Shown: piece after piece, positions 24,678 to 33,753 of the stretch | Position numbering within the stretch: the stretch's first letter is position 1 | How the letters are laid out: every line of letters starts with the position of its first letter | Assembly (NCBI GenBank): GCA_003150405.1 | Contig: QAMM01000016.1 | Coordinates: forward strand, 30,973 to 94,972 | Direction: 5' to 3' | Source: Clostridiales bacterium | GTDB taxonomy: Bacteria; Bacillota; Clostridia; Oscillospirales; Ruminococcaceae | Length of the DNA stretch: 64,000 nt | Notes under the pieces: model-generated | Databases searched by the model: none | What the model was told of the DNA's origin: nothing | Seen by the model: the letters and a program-made list of their open reading frames with translations, nothing else | Made by a program: the position numbers and the translations under genes

Positions 24678-25544
24678 TTAACTGTGATGTAGTTGCTTAA
24701 TTTGCGGCTGTTTTGCCCGTTTGCGAACAGAAATTGCACCGCCGATCGCGACAAAAATAATCCCCAGCAAAAACAGGCTGTAAACGGTAATTTTGTTGCC
24801 CAGTGAAATAGAAACCCAGTCGGTCAGGTCAAAATACCAGTAAAATTCTTCAAAGCTCTCTCCCAGCAGCAGATGGATAAATGGGTTAATAAAAGCTGTG
24901 AATAAACTGAGAAACAATCCGATCAAGCCGGTTTTAAAGGCCCAGTTGATTGGAAGATAACGGATGACCGCCAGCATAAACCATGGCGCCGTCATGCTGA
25001 CCGTGGTGACGAGAAACGCAAATGGATAAAACCAATCCCCGCCGGTATATAACCAGCAGGTGAAAACAAGCAGATAGGTAAGCACCGTTGCCGTGCCAAA
25101 AGTAATCAGCAGCCGGTGCTTGTGCAGCAGGGCCGGCAGTATGGTCAGGGAAAAGGCCAGCGCCAGGGCCGCCAGTACAATAAAAAACCAGGAAAGTGTG
25201 TGCTGAATGGCAAGATTGCAGATAAAGCAGGTGACCAAGGCAATGCCATAACCGGCACACAACCCAATCTGACAGGTTTTGACAAATCCGCGGTAACGTT
25301 TGGCCTGTTTCTTTTCCATTCGGGCGGCAGAGTCGTCCGACGCTGTAATGAATTCATGCTCGGTAATCTGCAAAATCTCACATATTTTTGAAATCAGCGT
25401 AATGTCCGGATAGGAGAGCCCCCGATCCCATTTGGATACGGTGCTGCTGTCTACATAAAGATGTTCTGCCAAATCTTTCTGGGTCAATCCGGCTGCAAGT
25501 CTCTTTTCCAACAGGAATTTTGCAAACGTTGTTTTGTCTTCCAT
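24678..25544 (-). CDS. XRE family regulator with C-terminal membrane domain
   Basis: A 288-residue protein. The N-terminal helix-turn-helix (residues 8-65; AAGLTQKDLAEHLYVDSSTV, then WDRGLSYPDI) is followed by a short linker and about six hydrophobic segments from residue 90 on. Such membrane-bound XRE regulators are frequent in Clostridia and their ligands are unknown. The ATG at 25544 has GAAGG 8 nt upstream; a TTG one codon earlier is in frame. It stands alone on the minus strand. Confidence 0.87.
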   Translation of the reverse strand: MEDKTTFAKFLLEKRLAAGLTQKDLAEHLYVDSSTVSKWDRGLSYPDITLISKICEILQITEHEFITASDDSAARMEKKQAKRYRGFVKTCQIGLCAGYGIALVTCFICNLAIQHTLSWFFIVLAALALAFSLTILPALLHKHRLLITFGTATVLTYLLVFTCWLYTGGDWFYPFAFLVTTVSMTAPWFMLAVIRYLPINWAFKTGLIGLFLSLFTAFINPFIHLLLGESFEEFYWYFDLTDWVSISLGNKITVYSLFLLGIIFVAIGGAISVRKRAKQPQIKQLHHS

Positions 25545-26052
25545 CAAAAGAACCTTCTTTCTAAATCTTATGCTTCAAGCATACATGCAGACTGTCTCAA
25601 ATGCAATGTTTTGCTGCTTTTTTTCAACTCGACTGTCGCGCCAGTCCCCATTCCATGGGATTTTCCCCCCCTTTTGCTCCGTTTTCGGACAAAGACTGCC
25701 TTTGCCCTTGTAAGGCTTGGTGAAGTGAGAGAAGCTGCACCAGATCTGCCGTTTTTTCAGTAGCTGTTTGCCTTTTGCGAGGAAGGATTTCACGGTGTCA
25801 GTCGGACAGCCGGAGCGATCCCAATTATTTTCGACCAGTATGAAATCTGGGGAAATGAGACCTTCGGCAGAATCTTTTCTGTCATTTACCGCCTGCAAAG
25901 CGTTTCTCTTACAAATATTTTTACTTTTCTGGTTTTTGTGTTATACTGTATCACAAGACAGCAAACGGACGGAAAGCGGCGTTTGCCGCCAGAAATCTCC
26001 CACAGTGGGGCGGCCGTCAGAATGGCCGGTGTTTGGAAGTGTGAAAAATAAA
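25545..26052. other. Intergenic region of about 508 bp
   Basis: This gap separates the divergent XRE and exonuclease genes. Short open frames are present but lack ribosome-binding sites and recognisable protein features. A TATACT near 25942 could be the -10 of the exonuclease gene, but no convincing -35 was found. Confidence 0.5.
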
Positions 26053-26964
26053 ATGAATTATATTGTTATGGATCTGGAATGGAATCAGCCCATGTCCCGC
26101 CAGAATCCGGCGCTGGCAAAAATCGGCGCCAAGCTGCCGTTTGAGATTTTCCAAATCGGGGCGGTCAAGCTCAACGAGCGGTTTGAGCAGGTGGATACCT
26201 TTCAGGTTGTAATTAAGCTCCGGTATTATAAAAAACTCCATTATATGGTGAAAAAGCTCACTGGTGTCAAGGAGCAGGAAATTGCAGACGGACTGGACTT
26301 CATTGCCGCCGTCTCCAAGTTTTACGATTGGTGCGGAGAGCGTTTTACCCTGTTGACCTGGGGGTATGACGATATTCCTATCCTGAGCCAGAATCTTGAA
26401 TTTTATGGGCTGGACGCCTCCTGGTGTGAACGGTGGTACAACCTGCAGGTCATCTTCAACAAAGAGCTTGCCCAGGGGAAAAACCAGCGTTCGCTGGAAT
26501 ATGCGCTTGACTATTTCGGCATCCCGCAGGAGGGGCGGCTACATGATGCATTGAATGACGCCTGCTATACGGCGCAGGTGGCCCAGCGGCTCGATATGCA
26601 AAACGGCCTTTCGGCTTATGAAAAAGCGGTTTGGGATATGCGCCCCAAAAAGATTACGCAGGTTAAGCGGATGGGGGTATTTGCTCAGAAACGGAAGGCA
26701 ATGGGGCACCCTAAGGTCAGCCGTATTTGCTGTCCGGTCTGCGGCAAGGAGCTTTCCCGCCGTGCCCGTTGGAGGCCGACCGGCAGCGGGGATTACCGAA
26801 CCGAGGTCACCTGCAAAACGCACGGCGATTTTGTAGGCATTCTCAAATTCAGCCGGTGTGAGGACGGTTGGCAGGTCACCCGCACCGTCAATAACAAAAA
26901 GAAACCGGTGTCCGGGGTTGTCCCGTCTCATGGGCAGCAGGTGCAGGAGTCCGTTAAAAATTGA
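26053..26964 (+). CDS. DEDD-type 3'-5' exonuclease with C-terminal zinc-finger-like region
   Basis: A 303-residue protein. Exo I is IVMDLEWN (Asp-x-Glu, residues 5-9), Exo II contains LLTWGYDDIPIL near residue 100, and Exo III is HDALNDACYTA near 165, matching the DnaQ-like exonuclease fold. The C-terminal part has CCPVCGKEL and CKTHGDF, a C-x2-C/C-x2-H pattern that could bind zinc. Relatives in Firmicutes (KapD-like and others) degrade RNA or DNA; the substrate is unknown. The start is not certain: ATG 26053 gives the family N-terminus, a GTG at 26041 is in frame, and the ribosome-binding site is weak. Confidence 0.87.
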   Translation: MNYIVMDLEWNQPMSRQNPALAKIGAKLPFEIFQIGAVKLNERFEQVDTFQVVIKLRYYKKLHYMVKKLTGVKEQEIADGLDFIAAVSKFYDWCGERFTLLTWGYDDIPILSQNLEFYGLDASWCERWYNLQVIFNKELAQGKNQRSLEYALDYFGIPQEGRLHDALNDACYTAQVAQRLDMQNGLSAYEKAVWDMRPKKITQVKRMGVFAQKRKAMGHPKVSRICCPVCGKELSRRARWRPTGSGDYRTEVTCKTHGDFVGILKFSRCEDGWQVTRTVNNKKKPVSGVVPSHGQQVQESVKN

Positions 26965-27025
26965 GCCGAACGGCTACGGTTTCATTTTAGCCATTTGCCC
27001 CGGAAAAAGAAAAATAAGTACAGTA

Positions 27026-27069
27026 AAATCCCCCAAGAGCAGGCTGACAGACGCACTTGGGGGATTTGT
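27026..27069 (+). terminator. Terminator of the exonuclease gene
   Basis: AAATCCCCCAAG and CTTGGGGGATTT are perfect arms around a loop of about 18 nt. Confidence 0.85.
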
Positions 27070-27104
27070 TCATGATCGGGTTGGGAAATGCCCATTTGTT
27101 GTGA

Positions 27105-27626
27105 TTAGACAGAATCTCCGGCAAAGGTACGGCGGTAGCGTACGCAGGGCAGCATTTTTCCCTGTTCAAGTTCTTTGCGGGCGCCGTCCAGAGAGAAACC
27201 ACAGTGCTCGTAAAACCCACAGGCAGAACGGTTGGCCTCCAGCGCCCAGAGGGTGACGCAGCGGAATCCGTTTCGCTGGAAATAACCGAGCATAGCGTCT
27301 ATCAATTCCCGGCCATAGCCATTCCCGTGGTATTGCTCCAACAGGTAAATGGCTACAATTTCACCTGTCGCGGCGTCAGCGTCTGCATCCCGGGAAGGAG
27401 CAAACCCAATTAATCCAATGGCGTTTCCGTTTAGGCGGACGAGGAACCGTGTTATTGTTTTGTCCAGCAGGTTTTTCCGGTACCGGGCCGCCCACCATTC
27501 CGGCGAAGCCGCAGCCAGGTAATCCACCGGCATAATGTCACGGTAGGCCTGCTGCCAGCAGGTGGAATGGATAGTCCCCAACAGCCCAGCGTTTTTGGAG
27601 GACGCGGGTTCCAATGTAATGCGCAT
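27105..27626 (-). CDS. GNAT family N-acetyltransferase
   Basis: A 173-residue acetyltransferase. The acetyl-CoA-binding motif Q-x3-G-x-G/A is seen as EQYHGNGYGRELI near residue 100, and WALEANRSACGFYEHCGF is the typical C-terminal beta-alpha segment. The N-terminal half (TIHSTCWQQAYRDIMP) is common among GNATs of unknown substrate. The start at 27626 is fixed by GGAGG 8 nt upstream and overlaps the rarA stop (TAATG), so it is probably co-translated with rarA. Confidence 0.9.
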   Translation of the reverse strand: MRITLEPASSKNAGLLGTIHSTCWQQAYRDIMPVDYLAAASPEWWAARYRKNLLDKTITRFLVRLNGNAIGLIGFAPSRDADADAATGEIVAIYLLEQYHGNGYGRELIDAMLGYFQRNGFRCVTLWALEANRSACGFYEHCGFSLDGARKELEQGKMLPCVRYRRTFAGDSV

Positions 27627-28966
27627 TAAAACGGCCTCCTTTCTTTTTTGGCGTGCTGCCTGCGCCATGCATCAATCTGCTCCATCCGTTCCTTAACCCG
27701 TTTTTCACTGCCTTGTACAGTCGGGGTATAATAGCGCCGTCCCAGCAGGGAATCCGGCAGACATTGCATGTCGGTGAGTTTATCCTCGGTATCGTGGGCA
27801 TACTGGTAGCCCTCGCCGTAATGGAGTTCCTGCATGAGCTTGGTCGGCGCATTGCAGATTTGCAGCGGTACCGGTTCGGCCAGCATTTCCAGCGCGTCTT
27901 TGCGGGCCTTCCCATAGGCGATATACAGCGCGTTGGACTTTGGTGCCAGCGTTAAAAAGGTGACGCAGTGGGTCAGGTTGACGTTGCACTCCGGCATCCC
28001 AATGAAGTGGCAGGCCTGGTAGGTCGCCACGGCAAGCTCCAGTGCACGGCTGTCCGCCATGCCGATGTCCTCGCTCGCAAACCGGATGAGTCTCCGCGCC
28101 ACATAAAGCGGATCTTCTCCGGCTTCCAGCATTCGGGAAAGCCAGTAGATGGCGGCATCCACGTCACTGTTGCGCATGGATTTATGGAGCGCGGAAATCA
28201 GGTTGTAGTGTTCCTCGCCGTTTTTGTCGTACAACAGGGACTTTTTGCTGGTGCACTGCTCCAGAATTTCTTTGGTTACGGTGGTTTTTTCCCTGTCAGT
28301 CTCGCCGTTGAGCACCACCATTTCCAGCGTACTCAGCGCCACCCGCGCGTCGCCGTTTGCAAAGTTTGCAATCATAGCGAGCATCCCGTCGGAAATGTCA
28401 ATCTGCTGCTCGCCAAAGCCGCGTGGGTCGGTGAGAGCGTGGCGCAGCAGCGCGGTTAAATCCTCCGCCGAGAGTGCTTGCAATACAAAGACCCGGCAGC
28501 GGGAAAGCAGCGCCGAATTGATTTCGAACGACGGGTTTTCGGTGGTCGCCCCAATGAGGATGATGCTCCCTTTTTCCACATAGGGGAGAAAAGCGTCCTG
28601 CTGCGCCTTGTTGAAGCGGTGGATTTCATCCACAAACAGAATGGTCTTTTCCCCCAACAGGCGGCTGCTTTCGGCGCGGCTCATCACTTCCTTGATCTCT
28701 TTGATGCCGCTCGTCACCGCGCTGAAATCAATAAAATTTGCCTTTGTACGCCCTGCAATGATACGCGCCAGAGTTGTTTTGCCAACGCCCGGCGGTCCCC
28801 AGAAAATCATGGAGGATACCTGATCGGAATCAATGAGCTTCCGCAGAACCTTGCCCTTGCCAAGCAGGTGCTGCTGGCCCACATAGTCCTCCAGCGTTTC
28901 TGGGCGCAGGCGGTTTGCCAAAGGCTGGCTTGTTTCACTGCTTTCAAAGAGTGACTGCTGGCGCAT
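27626..28966 (-). CDS. rarA: Replication-associated recombination protein A (AAA+ ATPase)
   Basis: A 446-residue RarA/MgsA/WRNIP1-type ATPase acting at stalled replication forks. Features in order: the N-terminal RP-x-T-L-x-D-Y-V-G-Q-x-H motif, Walker [10 protein letters not shown] near residue 57, Walker [10 protein letters not shown] near 113, sensor [13 protein letters not shown], and a long C-terminal tetramerisation region. The length matches the family. The ATG at 28966 has AAAGGTGG upstream. It is the first gene of a pair with the GNAT gene. Confidence 0.96.
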   Translation of the reverse strand: MRQQSLFESSETSQPLANRLRPETLEDYVGQQHLLGKGKVLRKLIDSDQVSSMIFWGPPGVGKTTLARIIAGRTKANFIDFSAVTSGIKEIKEVMSRAESSRLLGEKTILFVDEIHRFNKAQQDAFLPYVEKGSIILIGATTENPSFEINSALLSRCRVFVLQALSAEDLTALLRHALTDPRGFGEQQIDISDGMLAMIANFANGDARVALSTLEMVVLNGETDREKTTVTKEILEQCTSKKSLLYDKNGEEHYNLISALHKSMRNSDVDAAIYWLSRMLEAGEDPLYVARRLIRFASEDIGMADSRALELAVATYQACHFIGMPECNVNLTHCVTFLTLAPKSNALYIAYGKARKDALEMLAEPVPLQICNAPTKLMQELHYGEGYQYAHDTEDKLTDMQCLPDSLLGRRYYTPTVQGSEKRVKERMEQIDAWRRQHAKKERRPF

Positions 28967-29161
28967 GGTGCATATCCACCTTTCTCTACATCTTTTTCAC
29001 TCTTATTCTAGCCTATTCCGGCAAGAAAGAAAAGGGGGCGCTGAAAACTGAATCTTTTCCTTTACAGCGGGTTTATATACCCGGGCAAACGGCGCGCCGA
29101 TGCGAGGCGTACTTGGTGGGGCGCCAAATAAAACGGGACTTATCGTTCTTCCAAAACAGGG

Positions 29162-29188
29162 AAGCCGGACGGATAAACCGCCCGGCTT
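29162..29188. terminator. Hairpin in the gap before rarA
   Basis: AAGCCGGACGG and CCGCCCGGCTT form a nearly perfect stem with a short loop. The T-rich tail is on the plus strand, but its position 16 bp past the DUF4491 stop suggests it ends that minus-strand transcript. Confidence 0.6.
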
Positions 29189-29204
29189 GTTTTGAGAAAC
29201 CCTG

Positions 29205-29531
29205 TTACAGGATGTTTGTGTGTTCGGCTTTTTTGCAGTCTGTTCGTTTTTTTCGTGCTGGATTGGCCGGAAACCACCCTTTTCGGACCCGTTCCTTTTG
29301 CTCCTTCAGCTCTCCAATGCTCCACAGACAGGTAAAGCCAAGAATGCTCAACAGAGCGGAGAAAAAAGTACTGCCGATAAAAAGGGAACCGCCCAGCGCC
29401 GCCAATCCCACGAAGAGAAAGGTCGGCCATATTTTCTCACTGAAGTAGTATTCACACTTGATGACCACTGGGTGGAATAATCCGATGATGAGAAAAGAGA
29501 ACAGCCCAATCAGAAGCCCTGTAAAATACAT
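29205..29531 (-). CDS. DUF4491 family membrane protein
   Basis: A 108-residue protein with three hydrophobic segments at about 5-22, 36-52 and 56-72. The conserved blocks GLFHPVVIKCEYYF and LWSIGELKEQKERVRKGWFP mark the DUF4491 family, widespread in gut Firmicutes and Bacteroidetes without assigned function. AGGAGG precedes the start. It follows the catalase gene by 15 bp on the same strand and could be co-transcribed with it. Confidence 0.88.
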   Translation of the reverse strand: MYFTGLLIGLFSFLIIGLFHPVVIKCEYYFSEKIWPTFLFVGLAALGGSLFIGSTFFSALLSILGFTCLWSIGELKEQKERVRKGWFPANPARKKRTDCKKAEHTNIL

Positions 29532-29546
29532 TTACATATCCTCCTG

Positions 29547-31187
29547 CTATTCCTTTTGATCCTGCATAGCGGCTTCCAACTGCCCGGCAAAGTCCTCGGA
29601 CGCTTTTCGGAAATACCCAAGTACGGTGCGGCGGGTATCCATCGGTGCAGTGCAAAGTTCGGAAGCAATGTTGCGGACAAGATGTTCCCGCTCTTGTTCG
29701 GAAAGAGAATCGTACCGCTCACCGGCTTGCAGGAAGTTTTCCGTCCTTTCAATTTCCGAACGCTGGATGGTTCCGTCTAAATGTCGTCCGTTTCCGCTTG
29801 TGACGACTACATTTGGCGTCCATCCCTTTTCGCTGTTGACCGGAATGCTTCGGAAATCCGGCCCTAGCCGGCGGCGCTGGGCGTCCCAGTAAATGTTGGC
29901 ACGTCCCTGGAGCATCTTATCGTCGGAAAGTTCCACCCCCTCCAGCAGGTTGTTCGGCGAAAACGCTAGCTTTTCCACCTGCGCCTTGTAATCCTCTGGA
30001 TTGCGATTGAGGGTGAGTTTGCCAACTGGTAAAAGCGGGAATTGTTCTTCGCTCCAGATTTTGGTGTCGTCCAATGGGTCGTAGGGAAGGCTTTCGGCGT
30101 CATCCGGATGCATGAGCTGCACCCGCAGCTCGAACTCCACCGTCTCCCCGCGTGCGAGGGTATCGTATAAATCCCATCCCGCAATATCCGGGCTTTCGCC
30201 TGCCAGTTTTGCCGCTTCCTCGGCGTCAATAAATTCCGTACCGGCTACCGGAATCCAGTGGTATTTGACATAACGCCGCACCCCATCAGCGTTTTTCCAA
30301 ATATAGGTGTTGACCCCATAGGCCCTTAAATGCCGCAGGCTTTTGATGGTTCCCACATCTGAGTACAGCCAGGTGATAAAATGGGTGGCTTCGGGTGCAC
30401 GTGCAGCGAATTCCCAGAAACGGCTCGAATCCATAAGATTGTTGACCGGAGAGGGAGAAAGCGCACCGATGGCCTCTGGAAACCGGAGGGCGTCCCGCAC
30501 GAGGAACACCGGAATATGGTTGCAGAGCAGGTCAAAATTGCCGCCTGGCGTATAAAATTTGGTGGAAAAGCCGCGCACATTGCGGGAGGTGTCCGGCGTG
30601 CCCTTATTGCTGACCGCCAGGGAAAAGCGGGATAGGGTCGGTGTGCGCTGGTTCGGGTTCTGCAAAAAGTTTAATGTGGTGTATGCTTTCATGGATTCAT
30701 AGGGCTGGAAAAAACCGAACGCCCCGTATCCCTTGACGTGTACCGCCCGTTCCAACAGTTTGCTATGTACAAAGGTTTCCAGTGTTTCATGTAGAACACC
30801 ATCCTGTTCCAGTACCGAGCCGCCTGGTCCCGCTGCCTGGGAGTGAGACATCTGCTGCCCCTTCCGGTAAGTGTCCGAATCTTTTATTTCTCGGCTTGAG
30901 ACAGGCGGTTGGGAGTTCCGGGGCGGCTGTACATTACCAAACCGGGGGATAGTCATCGCTGGACGGGTGTCGGTTCGGGGCTGGTACTCTGCGGCTGTCT
31001 GCGGCATGATGTCCGGCATCTCCCCATCGGTGCAGTCCCGTCCGTATTTTCGTCGGTCCTGCGAGGTTCGGGTGTGCATCTGCTGCATCCGTTCCATATA
31101 GGAACGCGGGGAGTAGTTCGGTGCTGTCCGTCCGGTACGGCTGCTGTTTTCCAGCCGGAACCATCCATTCTGTCCGTTTTGTTCCAT
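29547..31187 (-). CDS. Heme catalase with long N-terminal extension
   Basis: Predicted to decompose hydrogen peroxide. The 546-residue protein has the distal His in RAVHVKGYGAFGFF near residue 150, the distal Asn in CNHIPVFLVRD, the block LNRNPEDYKAQVEKLAFSP, and the proximal heme-ligand Tyr in ANIYWDAQRRRLG. The catalytic His normally lies near residue 55-75, so about 90 extra N-terminal residues, rich in Arg, Gln, Pro and Ser, are unusual. The start at 31187 is fixed by AAAGGAGG at 7 nt; the frame extends to 31289. Its length is close to that of the spore catalase KatX, but no sporulation promoter was identified. Confidence 0.92.
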   Translation of the reverse strand: MEQNGQNGWFRLENSSRTGRTAPNYSPRSYMERMQQMHTRTSQDRRKYGRDCTDGEMPDIMPQTAAEYQPRTDTRPAMTIPRFGNVQPPRNSQPPVSSREIKDSDTYRKGQQMSHSQAAGPGGSVLEQDGVLHETLETFVHSKLLERAVHVKGYGAFGFFQPYESMKAYTTLNFLQNPNQRTPTLSRFSLAVSNKGTPDTSRNVRGFSTKFYTPGGNFDLLCNHIPVFLVRDALRFPEAIGALSPSPVNNLMDSSRFWEFAARAPEATHFITWLYSDVGTIKSLRHLRAYGVNTYIWKNADGVRRYVKYHWIPVAGTEFIDAEEAAKLAGESPDIAGWDLYDTLARGETVEFELRVQLMHPDDAESLPYDPLDDTKIWSEEQFPLLPVGKLTLNRNPEDYKAQVEKLAFSPNNLLEGVELSDDKMLQGRANIYWDAQRRRLGPDFRSIPVNSEKGWTPNVVVTSGNGRHLDGTIQRSEIERTENFLQAGERYDSLSEQEREHLVRNIASELCTAPMDTRRTVLGYFRKASEDFAGQLEAAMQDQKE

Positions 31188-31520
31188 GTTGTTGCCTCCT
31201 TTGTACCATGAATTGCGTCGCCCGGAATACGCTGCCGCGTACGGGCGGTCATTTATTATTTTATGCAGAAAAGCTGCATAAGGTTCCAATTCAAAGTATG
31301 GTTTCTGGGAAGTGCCCCAGATTTATTTTCCAGCTTTCCTGCGTAAAGGAAACGTCAGGACTTTTCTCAACTAAGCTGTTGCTCCCTGCCGCCTTTCATG
31401 CCCGGAAAACCCGCTGCATTCGGGCCGCAACAAAACTTTGCTTGGCATTTAAGAGGCGATTTGCTACAATAACATCAAAGAAACCGGGCGTATTCTCCGG
31501 TGGAAATGAGGGGATTATGA
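31188..31520. other. Divergent gap, catalase / XRE regulator
   Basis: About 333 bp that hold the XRE promoter at its right end and probably the catalase promoter, which I could not place. Confidence 0.5.
31442..31470 (+). promoter_or_regulatory. Promoter of the XRE membrane regulator
   Basis: TTGGCA at 31442-31447 and TACAAT at 31465-31470 are spaced by 17 nt; the gene starts 51 bp downstream. Confidence 0.75.
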
Positions 31521-32528
31521 ATGGAAAAAGGTTCTGCAGAATCCGCATCTCCAGAGTCTTTCAGTGCACGTTTAAAGCGTCTTCGGGAACAGAACGGCTA
31601 TACCCAGGATATGCTCGGCGAAATCATGGGGGTTACCCGTCAAACCATCAGCAGTTGGGAACGGGGACGTACCGAGCCGGACATCGCCGCCCTCAAGATG
31701 CTGGCAAAGCTCTACAATGTTACGCTGGATGATCTGCTTGCCGGGTACCAGAACGGCCGCAGGGTGCGCGCTGTCACCCCGGCGTCGCTGACCCTTTATT
31801 TGGCGGGGCTTGTGCTGGTCCTGCTTGGAATTGCCGCGCTGGCTGCAGGAAAATTGGAAATTGGAACCCTGTTTGGCGCGGCGTTTCCCGCACTTTTTAT
31901 GAACAGCTTAGTCTTTATTACCTTTTCTTGTATGATCAAAAGCGGAAATTTTACCGCCCTTGCGGGCTATGACCCGGATTTACATTACAGTCTCCCCGCT
32001 ATGCGGCGAATGCTCGGCATCCTTCGTATTTGGTGGTGTGGATCGGGCGATCTGTGCACCTTGTTTCTGCTGGGAAGCGCTTTTGTCCCGGAGCGGCCTG
32101 ACTGGTTTGTCCCTTTTTTTATGGTATCTTACCTCATTGAGCTGGTCCTCAGCACCCTGGTTATCAGCAACCGCTCTCAAAAGGAGCTTTTACCGGACAA
32201 AAGGGATGACTGGGCGAGGAACACTAGTGCTCAGCCGCTGGTGCTGTTTTTTGCGTCATTTGCTGTGCTGCTGTTCACCTTTATCGGCAGTTTTGTGGGG
32301 TTTGGCCTTCGCAATAATACGCCGGAGGCTTTTGCGGCTTCAATTCCGCTGTTAATAAACATTACGGTGCTCATTGTCTGCCTACTCACTCAGCAGTCGC
32401 GTGCGGGCCGGATGGCGCGGGAAGAACGTGAGTTTCACATGCACCCCGCTGCTTGGGCGGGGTATGGCTCAACATTGCTGTTTGCCGTCTGGATTATTTT
32501 TGCCTGCGCTGTCGGCGTTCCGAAATAA
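31521..32528 (+). CDS. XRE family regulator with C-terminal membrane domain
   Basis: A 335-residue protein. The helix-turn-helix domain (about 14-70; YTQDMLGEIMGVTRQTISSW, then ERGRTEPDIAALKML) is followed by seven or so hydrophobic segments from residue 90. The architecture parallels the gene at 24678-25544, but the sequences are not obviously close copies. The start has GAGGGG at about 7 nt. The gene is divergent from the catalase, which it could regulate; no operator evidence was found. Confidence 0.88.
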   Translation: MEKGSAESASPESFSARLKRLREQNGYTQDMLGEIMGVTRQTISSWERGRTEPDIAALKMLAKLYNVTLDDLLAGYQNGRRVRAVTPASLTLYLAGLVLVLLGIAALAAGKLEIGTLFGAAFPALFMNSLVFITFSCMIKSGNFTALAGYDPDLHYSLPAMRRMLGILRIWWCGSGDLCTLFLLGSAFVPERPDWFVPFFMVSYLIELVLSTLVISNRSQKELLPDKRDDWARNTSAQPLVLFFASFAVLLFTFIGSFVGFGLRNNTPEAFAASIPLLINITVLIVCLLTQQSRAGRMAREEREFHMHPAAWAGYGSTLLFAVWIIFACAVGVPK

Positions 32529-32672
32529 GCGCAAACAATATCCGCCTTACTGCGGCAGTATACTGTTATGTGTATCGTTGTTGGAGCGCTTTCTAAATGC
32601 TGCTTCCTCTGGCCGGAAAAAAGGTTCTTATACGCCACCTCCCCACCATATACTGGAGAGAGGTGGTTTCCA

Positions 32673-33374
32673 ATGACAACAAATGACGTTCTTCACGCAA
32701 TGGAGCTTGCCGAGCTGGCCTATCTTGAGGATCAGCCCATGCTTTCCGACAGCGTTATGACCGTAATTGACGATGATCAAACCGGAGTGCAGTGTTACAT
32801 CCGCAAAACAGAGGATTTGTTAGACATTACCTTTCGTGGATCAAATTCCGCTAAGGACTGGCGCCATAACCTGATGTTTTGGAAAAAATGCATCCCTTAC
32901 GGCAACACCTGCTCTAAGATTCGCGTCCATACCGGTTTTTTAAACGCCTACAAGAGCAAACAGGTTCGAAACCGCCTGCTGAATATGGTTACGCCGGAGA
33001 TACGGCGAATTCATATCTGCGGCCATTCCTACGGAGCGGCGCTGTCCGTCCTCTGTGCGGTGGATTTGCAGTACAACTTCCCCGACCGCGACATCGAGGT
33101 GATTGTATTTGGCTGCCCCAGGATTGGCAACCGCGCATTTCAAAAATCTTATAACAGCCGGGTGTTTAAAACCCTCCGGGTGGAAAACGGAAACGATATT
33201 GTCACCAAAGTTCCCTTTGCTCTATGGGGATACCGGCATGTTGGCGCCAAGCTGCACGTCGGTGCGCCGCGTCTGCCCTGTTTGGTGTCCTTTGAACAGC
33301 ACCGCCAGCAGAGGTATTATTCGTCTTTGTTTCTGCGGCTGCTGCCGCCTGGTGTTTCACCGGAGGCTTGGTAA
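32673..33374 (+). CDS. Class 3 lipase-like alpha/beta hydrolase
   Basis: A 233-residue protein with the lipase class 3 signature: TFRGSNSAKDW near residue 53, the nucleophile elbow CGHSYGAALS (Ser near 119), the Asp in ENGNDIVTKVP, and a His in YRHVG. No signal peptide is visible, so the lipid or ester substrate is probably intracellular. The ATG at 32673 lies 9 nt after GAGGTGG; an earlier frame start at 32568 lacks support. Confidence 0.88.
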   Translation: MTTNDVLHAMELAELAYLEDQPMLSDSVMTVIDDDQTGVQCYIRKTEDLLDITFRGSNSAKDWRHNLMFWKKCIPYGNTCSKIRVHTGFLNAYKSKQVRNRLLNMVTPEIRRIHICGHSYGAALSVLCAVDLQYNFPDRDIEVIVFGCPRIGNRAFQKSYNSRVFKTLRVENGNDIVTKVPFALWGYRHVGAKLHVGAPRLPCLVSFEQHRQQRYYSSLFLRLLPPGVSPEAW

Positions 33375-33524
33375 TCATTGGAGAATTCCCAATGTTGGTC
33401 AAATGTTGGAGGTGGCGGCTCTGCCGGCAGGCGCTTTTTGACAACAAGCTGGATGTAACTGCTGGCTGCATTATCGTGTACCGATTTTTCCCTGCGGCAT
33501 AACATAAAGCAGGGGGAATCCAAT

Positions 33525-33656
33525 ATGCTGTTTGTGGTGATCCTCTGTATAACGGCGCTGATGGTCCTGCTGTTTGCTGTACGCAGGTGCATGCAGAAGC
33601 TGGCCGCACGTTACCGGGCAGATCTGCCGGACGAAGCCGTTGAGAAGAAAACCTGA
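33525..33656 (+). CDS. Small single-pass membrane protein, 43 aa
   Basis: The frame begins MLFVVILCITALMVLLFAV, a hydrophobic helix, then turns basic (RRCMQKLAARYRA) and ends in a charged tail. AGGGGG precedes the ATG at 8 nt, and a terminator follows at once. I do not recognise a family. Reality is supported by the ribosome-binding site, the helix and the terminator, but the gene is short. Confidence 0.6.
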   Translation: MLFVVILCITALMVLLFAVRRCMQKLAARYRADLPDEAVEKKT

Positions 33657-33692
33657 AAAGAGTCGGCGGGTTTCCGTCGGCTCTTGTTCGTT
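33657..33692 (+). terminator. Terminator after the small membrane protein
   Basis: AGAGTCGGCGGG and CCGTCGGCTCT pair around TTT with G-T wobbles, followed by TGTTCGTTATTTTTTA. Confidence 0.75.
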
Positions 33693-33753
33693 ATTTTTTA
33701 ATAGCTTCCTGCTTGGGGATATGTTATACTGTGAAAAAAGGAGGTGTTCTCCA

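Noticed and set aside
25575..25898. 107-codon minus-strand frame between the XRE and exonuclease genes
   Set aside because: No ribosome-binding site, no domain, and an unlikely composition.
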